A DNA stretch of 64,000 bases from Rhizobium sp. WYJ-E13 (GTDB lineage Bacteria; Pseudomonadota; Alphaproteobacteria; Rhizobiales; Rhizobiaceae), in assembly GCF_018987265.1 (NCBI RefSeq), contig NZ_CP076853.1:868001-932000 (forward strand), given 5' to 3'. Positions 43,349-52,879 of the stretch are shown here, piece after piece. The notes under the pieces are model-generated. The model saw only the letters and a list, made by a program, of their open reading frames with translations, did not search any database and was not told where the DNA came from. Position numbers and translations under genes: made by a program. How positions within the stretch are numbered: the stretch's first letter is position 1; each line of letters opens with the position of its first letter.

Positions 43349-45703
43349 TCAGAGGCTATTTGCAGCGTCACCCGTGCCCAACCGGATATCGCCGAGCGTG
43401 CGGAAGGTCAGACGGGCGGCGATCGTCCAGTCGCTTGCCGTTTGATCCGTCGTATCCCGCCTATCCACATAGGCGATGGTGAAGATGGTGCACTCGTCCT
43501 GATAGGAAATGCCGAGCGAACGCCTGACAACGACGTCATTGTTCAGATCCCAGGCGATACCACCGAAGATCGACCAATAGTCCTTGAACTTGACGCTGCT
43601 GCTCGCCTGAATCTCGTCTTGGTCTTCAGCAAAGCCGTATGCCGGCTGGGCGCTCACGTGCGTATAGGTGAGCTGGCCCGAGAAAGTATCGTTCTGATAG
43701 GCCGTTGTCAGGTCGCCGCGATTGAAGGAGAAATCCTTTTCGTCCAGCCGGTAGGATGCTGCCACGGAGAGGCCGAAAGGCATTTCGATGCCGCCGAGGC
43801 CAACATAGTCGGAACGGTCGGTCTCAAGGCCGGAATCGGCGCCGACATTCACGAGGTCGTCGGTCGCAAACGAATTCTGACCGGCGAGCTGGTAGGACTG
43901 TCCGAAGATGCCGTGCAGCTTGTAGCCGCTGTCGAAGGTGCCCGTATACTGGAAGCCGACGTTTGCGCGCGTGCCGCCCTCGATGCGGTCGTAACCGGAG
44001 AATCTGTCACGATCGAAAAGGTTGGTCGCATCGAAGACGAAGCTCTGCGCATCTTCATTCGGCAGCCGGCCGGCGAGTGGTTCATCCGGCCGTGCATAGA
44101 TCTGGGCAATCGGCTCCAGAACATGCGTGCTGTTGCTGGTCGTGAACAGGATCGGGTAGCGCATTTCCAGCCCGGCCGTCACCATTCCGCGCGCTGCCGC
44201 GTTATCCTCGTCGTAGTTGCCGGCATAGGGAATGCCGTTGGCATCGACCGGACTGTCCATGTTGAGCGCGAAAGCATCGCCGCGTGCCGCGAGCAACGGT
44301 GTGATCACAAGCCCCGTCGGCGTCACGAAGGTGCGCTTCCATTGCAGTTCCGTGCTCAAGCGGGTGGTCTGACCCTCCAGGCCACGGAAGCGGTCGAAAC
44401 CTGCGACATTATAAAAATCGTCGTGGGTGCGCGAAATATTGGTGAGATTGACATCTGCCGAAAGCTCACCGCCTGCGAGTGGCTGCGGCGCAACATAGTG
44501 ATAGTCAAGCGTCGGATAGACGATCGCCTGCTGCTTTTCCGCGGTGTTGTTGGGGTCGGCGTCCTGAACGTCGAAATAGAAAGAGCGCAGGTCGAAGTAA
44601 TTCCGCTTGCCGAGACCCGTCAGATAGACGGTATTGGCGTGCGGCGTGTTGTCGTAACCATCGATCTTGTAGGTGCGCGAGAAGTTGTTGTCGCTCTGCA
44701 CCATCACATCCCAGCCGAAGGTCCAGCGGGGATTGATCCTGAAGCTCCCTGTCGACGCGACCATGCCGCGCTGTTTGGCTTCGGCATCGCTTGTACCGGC
44801 GCTGAAATTACCGGGGTTCATCTGATCGATGCCGGCAATATGCATCGTCACCGTGCCGTTTTCGAAGCGGCGGCGATATTCACCCTCGAGCATGAAGCCC
44901 TGCGAGGTATAGCCGGTGCCCGTGACGGTGAAATCCGAACTCGGGGAGATAACGTAATAATAGGGAACGTGCAGACCGTAGCCGATATTCTGCGAAACGC
45001 TCATCGTCGGGAACAGGAAGCCCGACTTGCGCTTCACGGTATTATCGGGGACCGTGATCCACGGAACGTAGGCGATCGAACGGCCAAGCAGCTGAAAGCG
45101 GGCGTGCTCGAGCCGGATCGTGTGCTTCTGGTTGTCCTGAATGACACGCTGCGCCTTGACCTGCCAGAAGGGCGCGCGTTCGGGCTTTTCGGCACAGGGC
45201 AAGCAGGCCGTGTAGACACCTTTATTGAGAATCATCTGCGTGCCGCCGACGCGCTGGCCGGTTTCGGCAACGAGGCGGGTATTGTCGCTTGTTTCAATTC
45301 GCAGCGCATTCATGAAGCCGTCTGCGAAATTGTCGGTCACATCGAGGTGGTCGGCATAGATTCGGTTGCCGTCGGGCGTCACCATCTCGATGTTGCCGGT
45401 CGCCATCATGCGGCCGGTCTTCTGGTTATAGTCGACCTTCTGGGCAACCAGCCTGTAGCCGCCGTAGTTGATCTGCACGCCGCCGATCACAGAGACGAGC
45501 TCCTGGTCCCTATTATAGACAAGCTCGTTCGCAGACAGCATCAGCTTCGCATCCGGCGAGATATTCTGGCCGATTGCAGGCATGCCTGTACTGTTCTCCT
45601 GGCCGTAGGCCAGCGGAGCATTTTCGAAATAGGAACACAGAGCCGCGCCTAAGAGCAGGGCAACCAACTGTTTACTAAACACCTTGCGGTCGCCTACCGC
45701 CAC
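43349..45703 (-). CDS. lptD: LPS-assembly protein LptD, 784 aa
   Basis: Outer-membrane beta-barrel that inserts lipopolysaccharide, partner of LptE. A signal peptide, an N-terminal OstA/jelly-roll domain (about residues 55-200; LSANELVYNRDQELV, VEYNxxxGxM-like VDYNQKTGRMM), two Cys in TACLPCAEKP, then a C-terminal barrel of alternating strands. The GTG at 45703 follows GGAGG by 7 bases and overlaps the lptG stop by one base. It is followed by the SurA-like gene after a 185-base gap. Confidence 0.94.
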   Translation of the reverse strand: MAVGDRKVFSKQLVALLLGAALCSYFENAPLAYGQENSTGMPAIGQNISPDAKLMLSANELVYNRDQELVSVIGGVQINYGGYRLVAQKVDYNQKTGRMMATGNIEMVTPDGNRIYADHLDVTDNFADGFMNALRIETSDNTRLVAETGQRVGGTQMILNKGVYTACLPCAEKPERAPFWQVKAQRVIQDNQKHTIRLEHARFQLLGRSIAYVPWITVPDNTVKRKSGFLFPTMSVSQNIGYGLHVPYYYVISPSSDFTVTGTGYTSQGFMLEGEYRRRFENGTVTMHIAGIDQMNPGNFSAGTSDAEAKQRGMVASTGSFRINPRWTFGWDVMVQSDNNFSRTYKIDGYDNTPHANTVYLTGLGKRNYFDLRSFYFDVQDADPNNTAEKQQAIVYPTLDYHYVAPQPLAGGELSADVNLTNISRTHDDFYNVAGFDRFRGLEGQTTRLSTELQWKRTFVTPTGLVITPLLAARGDAFALNMDSPVDANGIPYAGNYDEDNAAARGMVTAGLEMRYPILFTTSNSTHVLEPIAQIYARPDEPLAGRLPNEDAQSFVFDATNLFDRDRFSGYDRIEGGTRANVGFQYTGTFDSGYKLHGIFGQSYQLAGQNSFATDDLVNVGADSGLETDRSDYVGLGGIEMPFGLSVAASYRLDEKDFSFNRGDLTTAYQNDTFSGQLTYTHVSAQPAYGFAEDQDEIQASSSVKFKDYWSIFGGIAWDLNNDVVVRRSLGISYQDECTIFTIAYVDRRDTTDQTASDWTIAARLTFRTLGDIRLGTGDAANSL

Positions 45704-46791
45704 TAGCCATCCTCCTGATGAAGCAGGATCGTCGCGCCTAAAGCGAGCGCCACGATCACTGGTATCCAAGTCGCCACAAACGGCGGCACGACACCGCTGC
45801 TTCCAAATGCCTTTACAAGCACGGTGACGACATAAAGCATGAAGCCTGAAAGGATTCCACCCAGAATCACAGAGCGTGACTGGTTGAACCGGCTAAATTT
45901 TAGAGACACTGTTGCAGCAATGAGAGTCATGGCCACCAGGAGCAGCGGCTGCGACAGCAGTGAGTTGAATTGAGTCTCAAGCGCCTTCGTGGAGATTCCG
46001 AAGGATTTGGCGGCAGCGATACGGTTGGAAAGATCAAAGAAACCAATTGTTTCCGGCGCTGTGAGCCGCTCCTTGATGAAGTCCTGCTTCAGGTTCGTAC
46101 GAAGCTGTTCCGAAACCTTACGCACCGGGATTTCCCCAGGCTTGCGTTCCATGACGTTGTTAAGCTGCCAGTAACCATCTTCCAATTTGGCCGATGAGGC
46201 ATCCTGCCTCAGAATGACCTGACCGCTGCTGTCAAAGTGGATAAGGACCGCGTCCATGAGCAGCGTGCCGTTCTCCAGTACGGTCTTCGCGCCGATGATG
46301 ACATCGTCCCGGCCGCTGATCTGGCGCAGCCACGGAACCTGCAGCGCCCTGATCATGGCATTGTCCTGACCGCGCCACGCCGTTTCGAATTGCGTTGCCT
46401 GCCTTTGGCCCCAGGCGGCGAGCGGATTGAGCGCCACCACCGTCAGCACGCCGAGAATCAGGGAGCCGGCGATAAAAGGCAGCATGAACTGCCAGACCGA
46501 GATACCGGCCGCACGGGTGACGACGAGTTCATATTTCCGGTTGAGCCCGATCAGCACGGTAATGCCGACGAACAGCGCCACGAAGGGGATGGTCTGCTGC
46601 AGGATCAACGGCAGTCGAGCGGCAGTGAGCAGCACAGCACCACCCAGCGTGTAGCCGGGAAAGCTGGAGATGCGACTCGCCGTCTCGCTGAAGTCGAGCA
46701 GAAAGGTGATGGCGCTCATGCCGACTAGGAACCACATCGTGGTCACGACATACCGGCGGAAGAAATACCGCGACAACGTTCCGAAAATCAT
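45703..46791 (-). CDS. lptG: LPS export permease LptG, 362 aa
   Basis: Membrane subunit of the LptB2FG transporter that extracts LPS from the inner membrane. Six predicted helices with a periplasmic beta-jelly-roll domain (about residues 130-260) between helices 3 and 4. Begins MIFGTLSRYFFRRYVV, the usual start of this family. It overlaps the lptF stop by 4 bases (ATGA), and its stop overlaps the lptD GTG by 1 base, so lptF-lptG-lptD form one coupled unit. Confidence 0.93.
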   Translation of the reverse strand: MIFGTLSRYFFRRYVVTTMWFLVGMSAITFLLDFSETASRISSFPGYTLGGAVLLTAARLPLILQQTIPFVALFVGITVLIGLNRKYELVVTRAAGISVWQFMLPFIAGSLILGVLTVVALNPLAAWGQRQATQFETAWRGQDNAMIRALQVPWLRQISGRDDVIIGAKTVLENGTLLMDAVLIHFDSSGQVILRQDASSAKLEDGYWQLNNVMERKPGEIPVRKVSEQLRTNLKQDFIKERLTAPETIGFFDLSNRIAAAKSFGISTKALETQFNSLLSQPLLLVAMTLIAATVSLKFSRFNQSRSVILGGILSGFMLYVVTVLVKAFGSSGVVPPFVATWIPVIVALALGATILLHQEDG

Positions 46792-47969
46792 CGCGCAGCG
46801 CCTCCGCCGGTCCAACCCGTCACGGCAAGTACCCGCTTTTGCGCGCGCTTCCAGAGTCTCGAGGTGCGATTTCTGACGGCGAGCGGCATGGCAAGCCGCT
46901 TATGCATGTTCAGGAAAATAATCGAAACCAGGCCGGTCACGATCGGGATCGCATAGAGGATCGGGATATAGATCGTGTTCTTGTCGATCTGGTTGGCAAC
47001 GTAAAACGCCGCCCAGCGCAGTATGAATGCGAGGCCCAGCGCTCCAACCATCGGATGCATGCGCGCCTCGCGATGCGATCGCGCATCCCCGGCTATGGCA
47101 AGCGAGAAAAGCGCAAAAACGAAGGGAAGCATCCAGTCGGTCAGGCGGCGATGCAGTTCGGCGGTATAGCTGCCGGGCTTGGCGATATAGTCAGGATCTT
47201 TCGGATCGGGATTGAGCAGGAAGGCGAGATCGCGGTCGCTGGCGCGAAGCGTCGCCTGTCCGTTATTTTCCGTCATGTCCGAAAGGTCGAAGGAATAGGA
47301 ATCGAACTTGATGACGGAGACGTTTCCATCGGGCGTTTTGCGATGGACTTCGCCGTCATGCATGATCAGCGACGTGCCGATATCATCCACGGCGCCTTCG
47401 CGCGCATAATAGATGAGCTCGTTATTCGGATCGCGCTCGTCGGCGACGAAAAGGCCCTTCAGCATGCGGCCGGCGAGCCGCTGCGAGATCTGCACATAGA
47501 GGCCTTCATCGATCTTGCGGAAGGTCTTTTCCTCGATCACCGACGAAAGAAGATCGGCATAAGTGGCGGCGATCATCTGCCGCACGACCGTCTTCGCGCG
47601 CGGCTCGACGACATTGTCGACGAAGAACGAGAAGACGCTGATGAGGACCGCAAGGAGCAGGATCGGCCGCGCCAGGATGGTGCGGCGGGCGCCGGCGGCA
47701 TCGATCACGGTCAGCTCCGAATCGTTGTTCATCGTCGTCAGCGTCTGGGTAATGCCGATGACGAGAGCGAAAGGCAGCACGATGGGAATGATCGACGGCA
47801 GGATCAGCGTCGCAAGCGTGGCGAAGGAGCCGATCGACTGGCCGCTGTCGGTCACTAGGTTGATGCGCTGCAAAACCTGGGTAGTCCAGATGATCGCAAG
47901 CACCGGCAGCAGGGCCACGAGAAACATCTGGCCGACACGCCGCAATATATATGTCTCAAGTAGTTTCAT
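46788..47969 (-). CDS. lptF: LPS export permease LptF, 393 aa
   Basis: Second membrane subunit of the LPS transporter. Begins MKLLETYILRRVGQMF; six helices with a long periplasmic domain in the middle (about residues 130-280). The tail after the last helix is basic. Start at the ATG at 47969; an in-frame ATG at 47987 has weaker support. First gene of the lptF-lptG-lptD-SurA-like-pdxA-rsmA run. Confidence 0.93.
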   Translation of the reverse strand: MKLLETYILRRVGQMFLVALLPVLAIIWTTQVLQRINLVTDSGQSIGSFATLATLILPSIIPIVLPFALVIGITQTLTTMNNDSELTVIDAAGARRTILARPILLLAVLISVFSFFVDNVVEPRAKTVVRQMIAATYADLLSSVIEEKTFRKIDEGLYVQISQRLAGRMLKGLFVADERDPNNELIYYAREGAVDDIGTSLIMHDGEVHRKTPDGNVSVIKFDSYSFDLSDMTENNGQATLRASDRDLAFLLNPDPKDPDYIAKPGSYTAELHRRLTDWMLPFVFALFSLAIAGDARSHREARMHPMVGALGLAFILRWAAFYVANQIDKNTIYIPILYAIPIVTGLVSIIFLNMHKRLAMPLAVRNRTSRLWKRAQKRVLAVTGWTGGGAAR

Positions 47970-48068
47970 GCTCGCCCTTGAAAGCACCCGCAGGCCGATA
48001 TGGCCAACAGGAGATTCCCTCTACGCTGTTTGTCGCGGTTTTGCGACAAGGCCGTGTCAAAAATTCAT

Positions 48069-48851
48069 TCAAATTTCAGAATTTTTTTGTCGCTGTGGCG
48101 ACTCAGCGAGTGCCATCAGCGCTGCGAATATGACAACCGAGGAGAGCCACGCCAGCACCACATCGGATAAATAATGTGCGCCGAAGGAAAGCCGCATCGC
48201 CGGCGTCAGGATGGAAACGGCGGCAACGGGTGCCACAAGCGCATAGCGCACCGACTTCGGAACGAAGATCAGCAAGCAGAACAGCCAGCCCGCGCTCGCC
48301 GCTTCGCCTGATATGAAGGAACAGTTCGAGATGCATTTGCCGGCGAGTGAACCGGCTTCGGCAAAGTGAAGCGTACCGCCGAAGAAATCCGTTTGCACCG
48401 GGCGCGGCCGGCCCCAATGCTCCTTGAGGATCACATTGACGAGAAGAACGGGGCCGATGAGCAGCGTGCCGAGCGCGACCTTCAGATCGCGGGCGCGCGG
48501 GGCGTTGAATGTCGCGCCATGCTGTTGATAGCATTCGGCTAGCTTCCACAGCATTACGGCGGTGACGACATAGGGAACGTAAAAGAAGAGGGTGCGCAGC
48601 AGGCTGAGGATTGCCTCGCTCCGATAGGGAAAGGAGCCGCAGACCTGCGTCGCGGGTGCCGATGCGCCACATGCCTCCTGGACGAAAAAAAGCCGGGAAA
48701 AATAGATATCTATCTCGGGAAAGGCCCGAAAGAGGCCTAGCAGAAGCCACCACGCCCAGAAGAGCAGGACAAAGACGCCGAATGCCGTTTGCGGCAGGCG
48801 AATTGCCGGACCCCGCCATCGATTTTTCGAAAAAACTGTCAACGCAAACAT
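48069..48851 (-). CDS. PAP2-family lipid phosphatase, 260 aa
   Basis: Membrane phosphatase for lipid-linked or lipid A phosphates. Five to six helices; motif 1 is KEHWGRPRP (about residue 143) and motif 3 is LSFGAHYLSDVV with the catalytic His. Motif 2 reads CSFISGEAAS, so the usual PSGH His is a Glu. Similar SGE variants occur, as I recall, in rhizobial LpxE-like lipid A phosphatases, which fits the neighbouring LPS genes. It has no clear ribosome binding site and ends 99 bases upstream of lptF. Confidence 0.82.
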   Translation of the reverse strand: MFALTVFSKNRWRGPAIRLPQTAFGVFVLLFWAWWLLLGLFRAFPEIDIYFSRLFFVQEACGASAPATQVCGSFPYRSEAILSLLRTLFFYVPYVVTAVMLWKLAECYQQHGATFNAPRARDLKVALGTLLIGPVLLVNVILKEHWGRPRPVQTDFFGGTLHFAEAGSLAGKCISNCSFISGEAASAGWLFCLLIFVPKSVRYALVAPVAAVSILTPAMRLSFGAHYLSDVVLAWLSSVVIFAALMALAESPQRQKNSEI

Positions 48852-48983
48852 CTACGAAACTGACGAAAACCTTTTGGCCGGGCGGCCGCGCGGAACATAA
48901 CAACTGTCGCCGGCCATTGACAGACCCGCCAAACGCGAAATTATCCCCCTGGAACGGATTTAATGAATCCCATCGGAGAAGAC

Positions 48984-50477
48984 ATGTCTGCAAAATTCGA
49001 AATTTCATTCTCAAAATCGGCAAAGCTCAGCGGTGGTCTCGCAATCCTTCTGAAGGCTTCAGAGGCTGATATGGCGGCTGGAGCCGATATTGCCGATCCG
49101 GCGGGGGTGATCGCCAAGGCGTCGAAAATTGCACGCTTCTCTGCAAAGTCGTTGGCTGCTCTTGATCTCGTCGCGCCGGAAGGCGCGCCGGTCGAGCGGA
49201 TCATCGTCATCGGCCTCGGCAAGGCCTCGGACCTCACCGTCCACGACTGGCTGAAGGCCGGCGGCAGCGCCGCTTCGCGGATCAAGAGCACCGAGAAAGC
49301 GACGATCTTCATCGATTCGCCGGGTGTGGAGGTCAGTGCCAAGTCTGCAGTGGATTTTGCCCTCGGCATGCTGATGCGCGCCTACAGCTTCGATACCTAT
49401 AAGACGAAGAAAAATGACGATGAGGACAAGCAGGCGAAGTCGATCAAGGTGACGATCGTCACGGCGGACGCTGCTGCCGCCAAGAAGGCCTTTGCCGATG
49501 CGGAAGCGATTGCCGCCGGCGTCAACCTTGCTCGCGACCTCGTCAACGAACCGCCGAATGTTCTCGGCCCGGTCGAATTTGCCGCCAAGGCCAAGGAGTT
49601 GGAAAAGCTCGGCATCGAGGTGGAAATCCTCACCGAGCGCGAAATGCGCCGTCTCGGCATGGGTGCGCTGCTCGGCGTTGCTCAGGGTTCCGTGCGTCCG
49701 CCGCGCCTGGCGGTCATGCAGTGGAAGGGCGGCAAGAGCAAGGACCGGCCGATCGCCTTCATCGGCAAGGGCGTGGTCTTCGATACCGGCGGCATCTCGA
49801 TCAAGCCGGCCGCCAATATGGAAGACATGAAGGGCGACATGGGCGGCGCGGCTGCCGTCACCGGCCTCATGCACACGCTTGCCGCCCGCAAGGCGCCGGT
49901 CAATGTCGTGGGCATCATCGGCCTTGTGGAAAACATGCCTGACGGCAATGCCCAGCGTCCGGGCGACATCGTCACCTCCATGTCCGGCCAGACGATCGAG
50001 ATCATCAACACCGATGCCGAAGGCCGCCTCGTGCTCTGCGATGCGCTCTGGTATTGCAACGACCGCTTCAAGCCTCAGTTCATGATCAACCTTGCAACGC
50101 TGACAGGTGCCATCATGGTCGCGCTCGGCAACAGCCATGCGGGGCTCTTCTCGAACGATGATTCGCTATCGGCACAGCTGACCGCGGCCGGTCTCGTGAC
50201 CAACGAGAAGCTGTGGCGCATGCCGCTCGGCAAGGAATATGACAAGATGATCGACAGCAAGTTCGCCGACATGAAGAATACCGGCGGCCGCCTTGCCGGC
50301 TCCATCACGGCTGCGCATTTCCTGAAGCGATTCGTCCAGGATACGCCCTGGGCGCATATCGATATTGCCGGCACGGCGATGGGCTCGGTGCAGGATGAGA
50401 TCAACCAGTCCTGGGGCTCCGGCTACGGCGTGCGTCTGCTCGATGAACTGGTCCGTGTGAATTACGAAACACGATGA
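48984..50477 (+). CDS. pepA: Leucyl aminopeptidase (M17), 497 aa
   Basis: Hexameric metallo-aminopeptidase. The C-terminal catalytic domain has the two-zinc site signature [10 protein letters not shown] (about residue 267), and [14 protein letters not shown] (about residue 345). The N-terminal domain covers about residues 1-165. Start at the ATG at 48984 (MSAKFEISF), with GGAGAAG upstream; an in-frame ATG at 48963 is less likely. Its stop overlaps the holC start by 4 bases. Confidence 0.95.
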   Translation: MSAKFEISFSKSAKLSGGLAILLKASEADMAAGADIADPAGVIAKASKIARFSAKSLAALDLVAPEGAPVERIIVIGLGKASDLTVHDWLKAGGSAASRIKSTEKATIFIDSPGVEVSAKSAVDFALGMLMRAYSFDTYKTKKNDDEDKQAKSIKVTIVTADAAAAKKAFADAEAIAAGVNLARDLVNEPPNVLGPVEFAAKAKELEKLGIEVEILTEREMRRLGMGALLGVAQGSVRPPRLAVMQWKGGKSKDRPIAFIGKGVVFDTGGISIKPAANMEDMKGDMGGAAAVTGLMHTLAARKAPVNVVGIIGLVENMPDGNAQRPGDIVTSMSGQTIEIINTDAEGRLVLCDALWYCNDRFKPQFMINLATLTGAIMVALGNSHAGLFSNDDSLSAQLTAAGLVTNEKLWRMPLGKEYDKMIDSKFADMKNTGGRLAGSITAAHFLKRFVQDTPWAHIDIAGTAMGSVQDEINQSWGSGYGVRLLDELVRVNYETR

Positions 50478-50923
50478 CGGAAATCCTCTTCTACCATCTG
50501 ACGGAATCGAAGCTGGAAGACGCGCTTCCGCCGCTGCTTGACAAGAGTGTCGAGCGCGGCTGGCGCGTCGCCGTCCAGATGAAGGAAGCTGCGCGACGCG
50601 ATGCGCTGGATACGCATCTGTGGACCTACCGGGAAGACAGCTTCCTGCCGCATGGCACGGAAGAGGCCGATTTCGCCGGGGATCAGCCCGTTCTCCTGAC
50701 CATTTCTCCTGACAATTCGAATGCCGCCACCGTCCGCTTCATCGTCGACGGCGCCGAGCCGCCGCCCGCCGCCGATTATGAGCGGATCGTTTTCATGTTC
50801 GACGGTTACGATCAGGAGCAACTTGAAGGTGCACGCGCCCAATGGAAGAAGCTGAAAGGCGAGGGGCATAACCTCACCTATTGGCAGCAGACGCCGGAAG
50901 GGCGGTGGGAGAAGAAGGCCTGA
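50474..50923 (+). CDS. holC: DNA polymerase III chi subunit, 149 aa
   Basis: Clamp-loader accessory protein linking polymerase III to single-strand binding protein. Begins [22 protein letters not shown], with [17 protein letters not shown] and [15 protein letters not shown] in the expected order. It starts inside the pepA stop codon (ATGA overlap), a conserved pairing. It is followed by a RIME1 element. Confidence 0.93.
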   Translation: MTEILFYHLTESKLEDALPPLLDKSVERGWRVAVQMKEAARRDALDTHLWTYREDSFLPHGTEEADFAGDQPVLLTISPDNSNAATVRFIVDGAEPPPAADYERIVFMFDGYDQEQLEGARAQWKKLKGEGHNLTYWQQTPEGRWEKKA

Positions 50924-50926
50924 CTG

Positions 50927-51030
50927 GAGCATGTCGCGCAAAAGTGTGCCGCGGTTTTGCGATAACGACATGCAGAAGCAAAAGCCTAATGCGTGGCAAG
51001 CGAATCTGAAAGTTCGCGACACGCATTAGG
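50927..51030. repeat. RIME1 element, full copy, about 104 bp
   Basis: Two palindromes in tandem. The first: outer arms GCATGTCG / CGACATGC (50929-50973) with inner CGCAAAA / TTTTGCG. The second: perfect 11-bp arms CCTAATGCGTG (50985-50995) / CACGCATTAGG (51020-51030). The size and two-palindrome layout fit RIME1 of rhizobia. It fills the gap between convergent holC and the GrpB-family gene, so it may also work as a bidirectional terminator. Confidence 0.85.
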
Positions 51031-51033
51031 TCG

Positions 51034-51585
51034 TCAGGCGAGGCCCGCTTCCGCCAGAACGGTGTCGATGAAATCCTTCTTCGCTCCGGTATAGGCGGCG
51101 CGGCTCTCGGCATATTTCTGCGCAAGGCCGATCTTCAGCTCCTCATAGGCCACCGCGAGTGCCGGATCGTTTTGCAGCCGGTCACGGAAAAAAATGTTCC
51201 GCCGCCAGTTGAAGCCCTGATATTCGACGACATGGGCGAGATGCGTGCGCGTCTCGCCCGCAATGCCGCGGCCGAAGAGATGGTCGTCGGGTACGATGTC
51301 CGCGCCGGCGTAATCATAGCCGATCTTTGCCATCGGTTCGATGCAGGCAAGCCCGTCTTCGAGGCGGCGCACGCCGATCAGGATGTCGATGATCGGCTTC
51401 GCCTTGATGCCGGGGATGGCAGTGCTGCCGAAATGCTGGATATCGAGTGCCAGAGGGCCGAGCGCATCGCGAATCCTGGCCTCTTCCAGCAGATAGGCCT
51501 CCCGCCATCTGGCATTGGCGTCGGCAAGCCTGACGGCGAGATGCCGGACGCCCAAACCAAATGATTCATCCTGCTCCTGCTGCAT
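51034..51585 (-). CDS. GrpB family (UPF0157) nucleotidyltransferase-like protein, 183 aa
   Basis: GrpB/UPF0157 proteins have a minimal nucleotidyltransferase fold; function is not established. Visible motifs: HFGSTAIPGIKAKPIIDILI (GS plus DxD-like ID, about residues 51-70) and HLAHVVEYQG. Length is normal. It ends 3 bases after the RIME element and lies upstream of nothing else on its strand except the oxidoreductase 75 bases away. Confidence 0.85.
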   Translation of the reverse strand: MQQEQDESFGLGVRHLAVRLADANARWREAYLLEEARIRDALGPLALDIQHFGSTAIPGIKAKPIIDILIGVRRLEDGLACIEPMAKIGYDYAGADIVPDDHLFGRGIAGETRTHLAHVVEYQGFNWRRNIFFRDRLQNDPALAVAYEELKIGLAQKYAESRAAYTGAKKDFIDTVLAEAGLA

Positions 51586-51659
51586 GGAAACGGCCCCTTG
51601 ATATCGGCGCCGCTATCCTAGCATTTTGCAGGCGCGATGGCATCTGCCGACAAGGCCGA

Positions 51660-52586
51660 TCAGTCGTAAAACGCCTCGACGAATTTCCGCTTGCCGAGCA
51701 TGAAGGCATCGGCGACGTGACGCAGCGGTGCCAGATCGACATCCGACTTGCCCGCCTTGATGAGCTCGGCAAAACGGCGATAGAGCGCCGGATATTCGGC
51801 TTCCGGCGCGGAGAACTTCAGCTCGCCATCGACCGAAAGCTTCGAACCGCCTTCCGACAGAACCATCTGACCCGCAGCCGTTTCCGCGATGATGTCCCAG
51901 CTCTGCTTGCCCGTCTGGCGCCAGTCGAATTCGGCATGGACGGGAACATAGTCGACATTGCGGAAATGCAGGTCGGCAGCGATCGGCGAGTCACGGTTCT
52001 CTGGGAATTCCAGCGTGCCGGCGCTGAGGAACATTGCCTTGGGCAGGATATGAGTGACGATCGAGAGCGCATTGATGCCAGGATCGAAAACGCCGAGGCC
52101 GCCGGCCTGCCAGATCCATTCCTGGTTCGGATGCCAGTGGCGCACGTCCTCCTTCCAGATCACGTGCACGCTCTTGATCTCCGTCGAGGCAAGGAAGGAC
52201 TTTGCGGCTTCGACGGCCGCTGCATAGCGCGAATGCCAGCTCGCAAACAGTGTCGCGCCCTGCTTGTTCGCGAGGTCTTCCAGATCAGCCACTTCGCTCA
52301 GCGTCGCGCCCGGCGGCTTTTCGAGGAAGACATGCTTGCCGGCGACCAGCGCCTTGTAGGCGGCCTCATAACGATATTGCGGCGGCATGCAGAGCGAAAC
52401 TGCATCGATCGATGGTTCTGCGCCCAGCATGTCGTCGATCGACGTATAGGCGGTAACGCCGTCGACCGTGCCGTGGCGGCTTGCCGTCGCTACCAGCTTG
52501 AAATCAGCATTGGCGGCGATGGAGGGGAGATGCTGGTCGCGGACGATCTTGCCGACGCCGACGATGGCGAGATTGATGGCTGACAT
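51660..52586 (-). CDS. Gfo/Idh/MocA oxidoreductase, probable D-galactose 1-dehydrogenase, 308 aa
   Basis: NAD(P)-dependent sugar dehydrogenase. Rossmann motif VGVGKIVRDQHLP (about residue 9), EKPPGATLSE with the conserved EKP, then the alpha/beta substrate domain. The start (AINLAIVGVGKIVRDQHLPSI) and FLEKPPGATL are close to what I remember of D-galactose 1-dehydrogenase of Pseudomonas and rhizobia, the first step of the De Ley-Doudoroff galactose pathway. None of the other pathway genes is in the window, so the substrate is an inference. Confidence 0.78.
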   Translation of the reverse strand: MSAINLAIVGVGKIVRDQHLPSIAANADFKLVATASRHGTVDGVTAYTSIDDMLGAEPSIDAVSLCMPPQYRYEAAYKALVAGKHVFLEKPPGATLSEVADLEDLANKQGATLFASWHSRYAAAVEAAKSFLASTEIKSVHVIWKEDVRHWHPNQEWIWQAGGLGVFDPGINALSIVTHILPKAMFLSAGTLEFPENRDSPIAADLHFRNVDYVPVHAEFDWRQTGKQSWDIIAETAAGQMVLSEGGSKLSVDGELKFSAPEAEYPALYRRFAELIKAGKSDVDLAPLRHVADAFMLGKRKFVEAFYD

Positions 52587-52675
52587 GGTGTTGGCTCGCG
52601 TTCGGTGTTTCGCTAAAAGTATGACTTATTGCGCGCCGTTTTATCAGAAAGCGATCCGCGGGCAAGCCGCCCTTG

Positions 52676-52825
52676 TCAGAGCAAAGCCATTTCCACCGGT
52701 GTGGAGCTCTTTTTGAATTTCAGCGTCACTACCTTGTAACCTTCCGCCTCGAGTTTCGAAAGAAGTGTCGGCAACATCGTTGCGGTGCGCTTATATGGAT
52801 GTCGTGCATCCGGTCTCTCAGGCAT
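52676..52825 (-). pseudogene. Remnant of a polysaccharide deacetylase (C-terminus)
   Basis: A 49-codon frame whose body, KRTATMLPTLLSKLEAEGYKVVTLKF, resembles the last helix and strand of NodB-type polysaccharide deacetylases. Just upstream a different frame reads MHDIH, the motif that normally precedes this helix. Restoring one lost CCAT copy (the sequence here is GACATCCATATAAG) would join the two as HDIHPYKRTATMLP. There is no N-terminal catalytic domain; the ABC-F terminator begins right upstream. Probably a dead fragment. Confidence 0.5.
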
Positions 52826-52826
52826 G

Positions 52827-52855
52827 AAAAAGCCGGGCGTGCGAGAGGCCCGGCT
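52827..52855 (-). terminator. Intrinsic terminator of the ABC-F gene
   Basis: Eight-bp stem AGCCGGGC / GCCCGGCT with a 9-base loop, followed on the minus strand by TTTTT. Begins 25 bases past the stop of the ABC-F gene. Confidence 0.8.
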
Positions 52856-52879
52856 GTCCGAAGCACGGTCGATGGCACC

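Noticed and set aside
43313..45652. 779-codon open frame opposite lptD
   Set aside because: Antisense shadow of lptD; no recognisable domain and no ribosome binding site.
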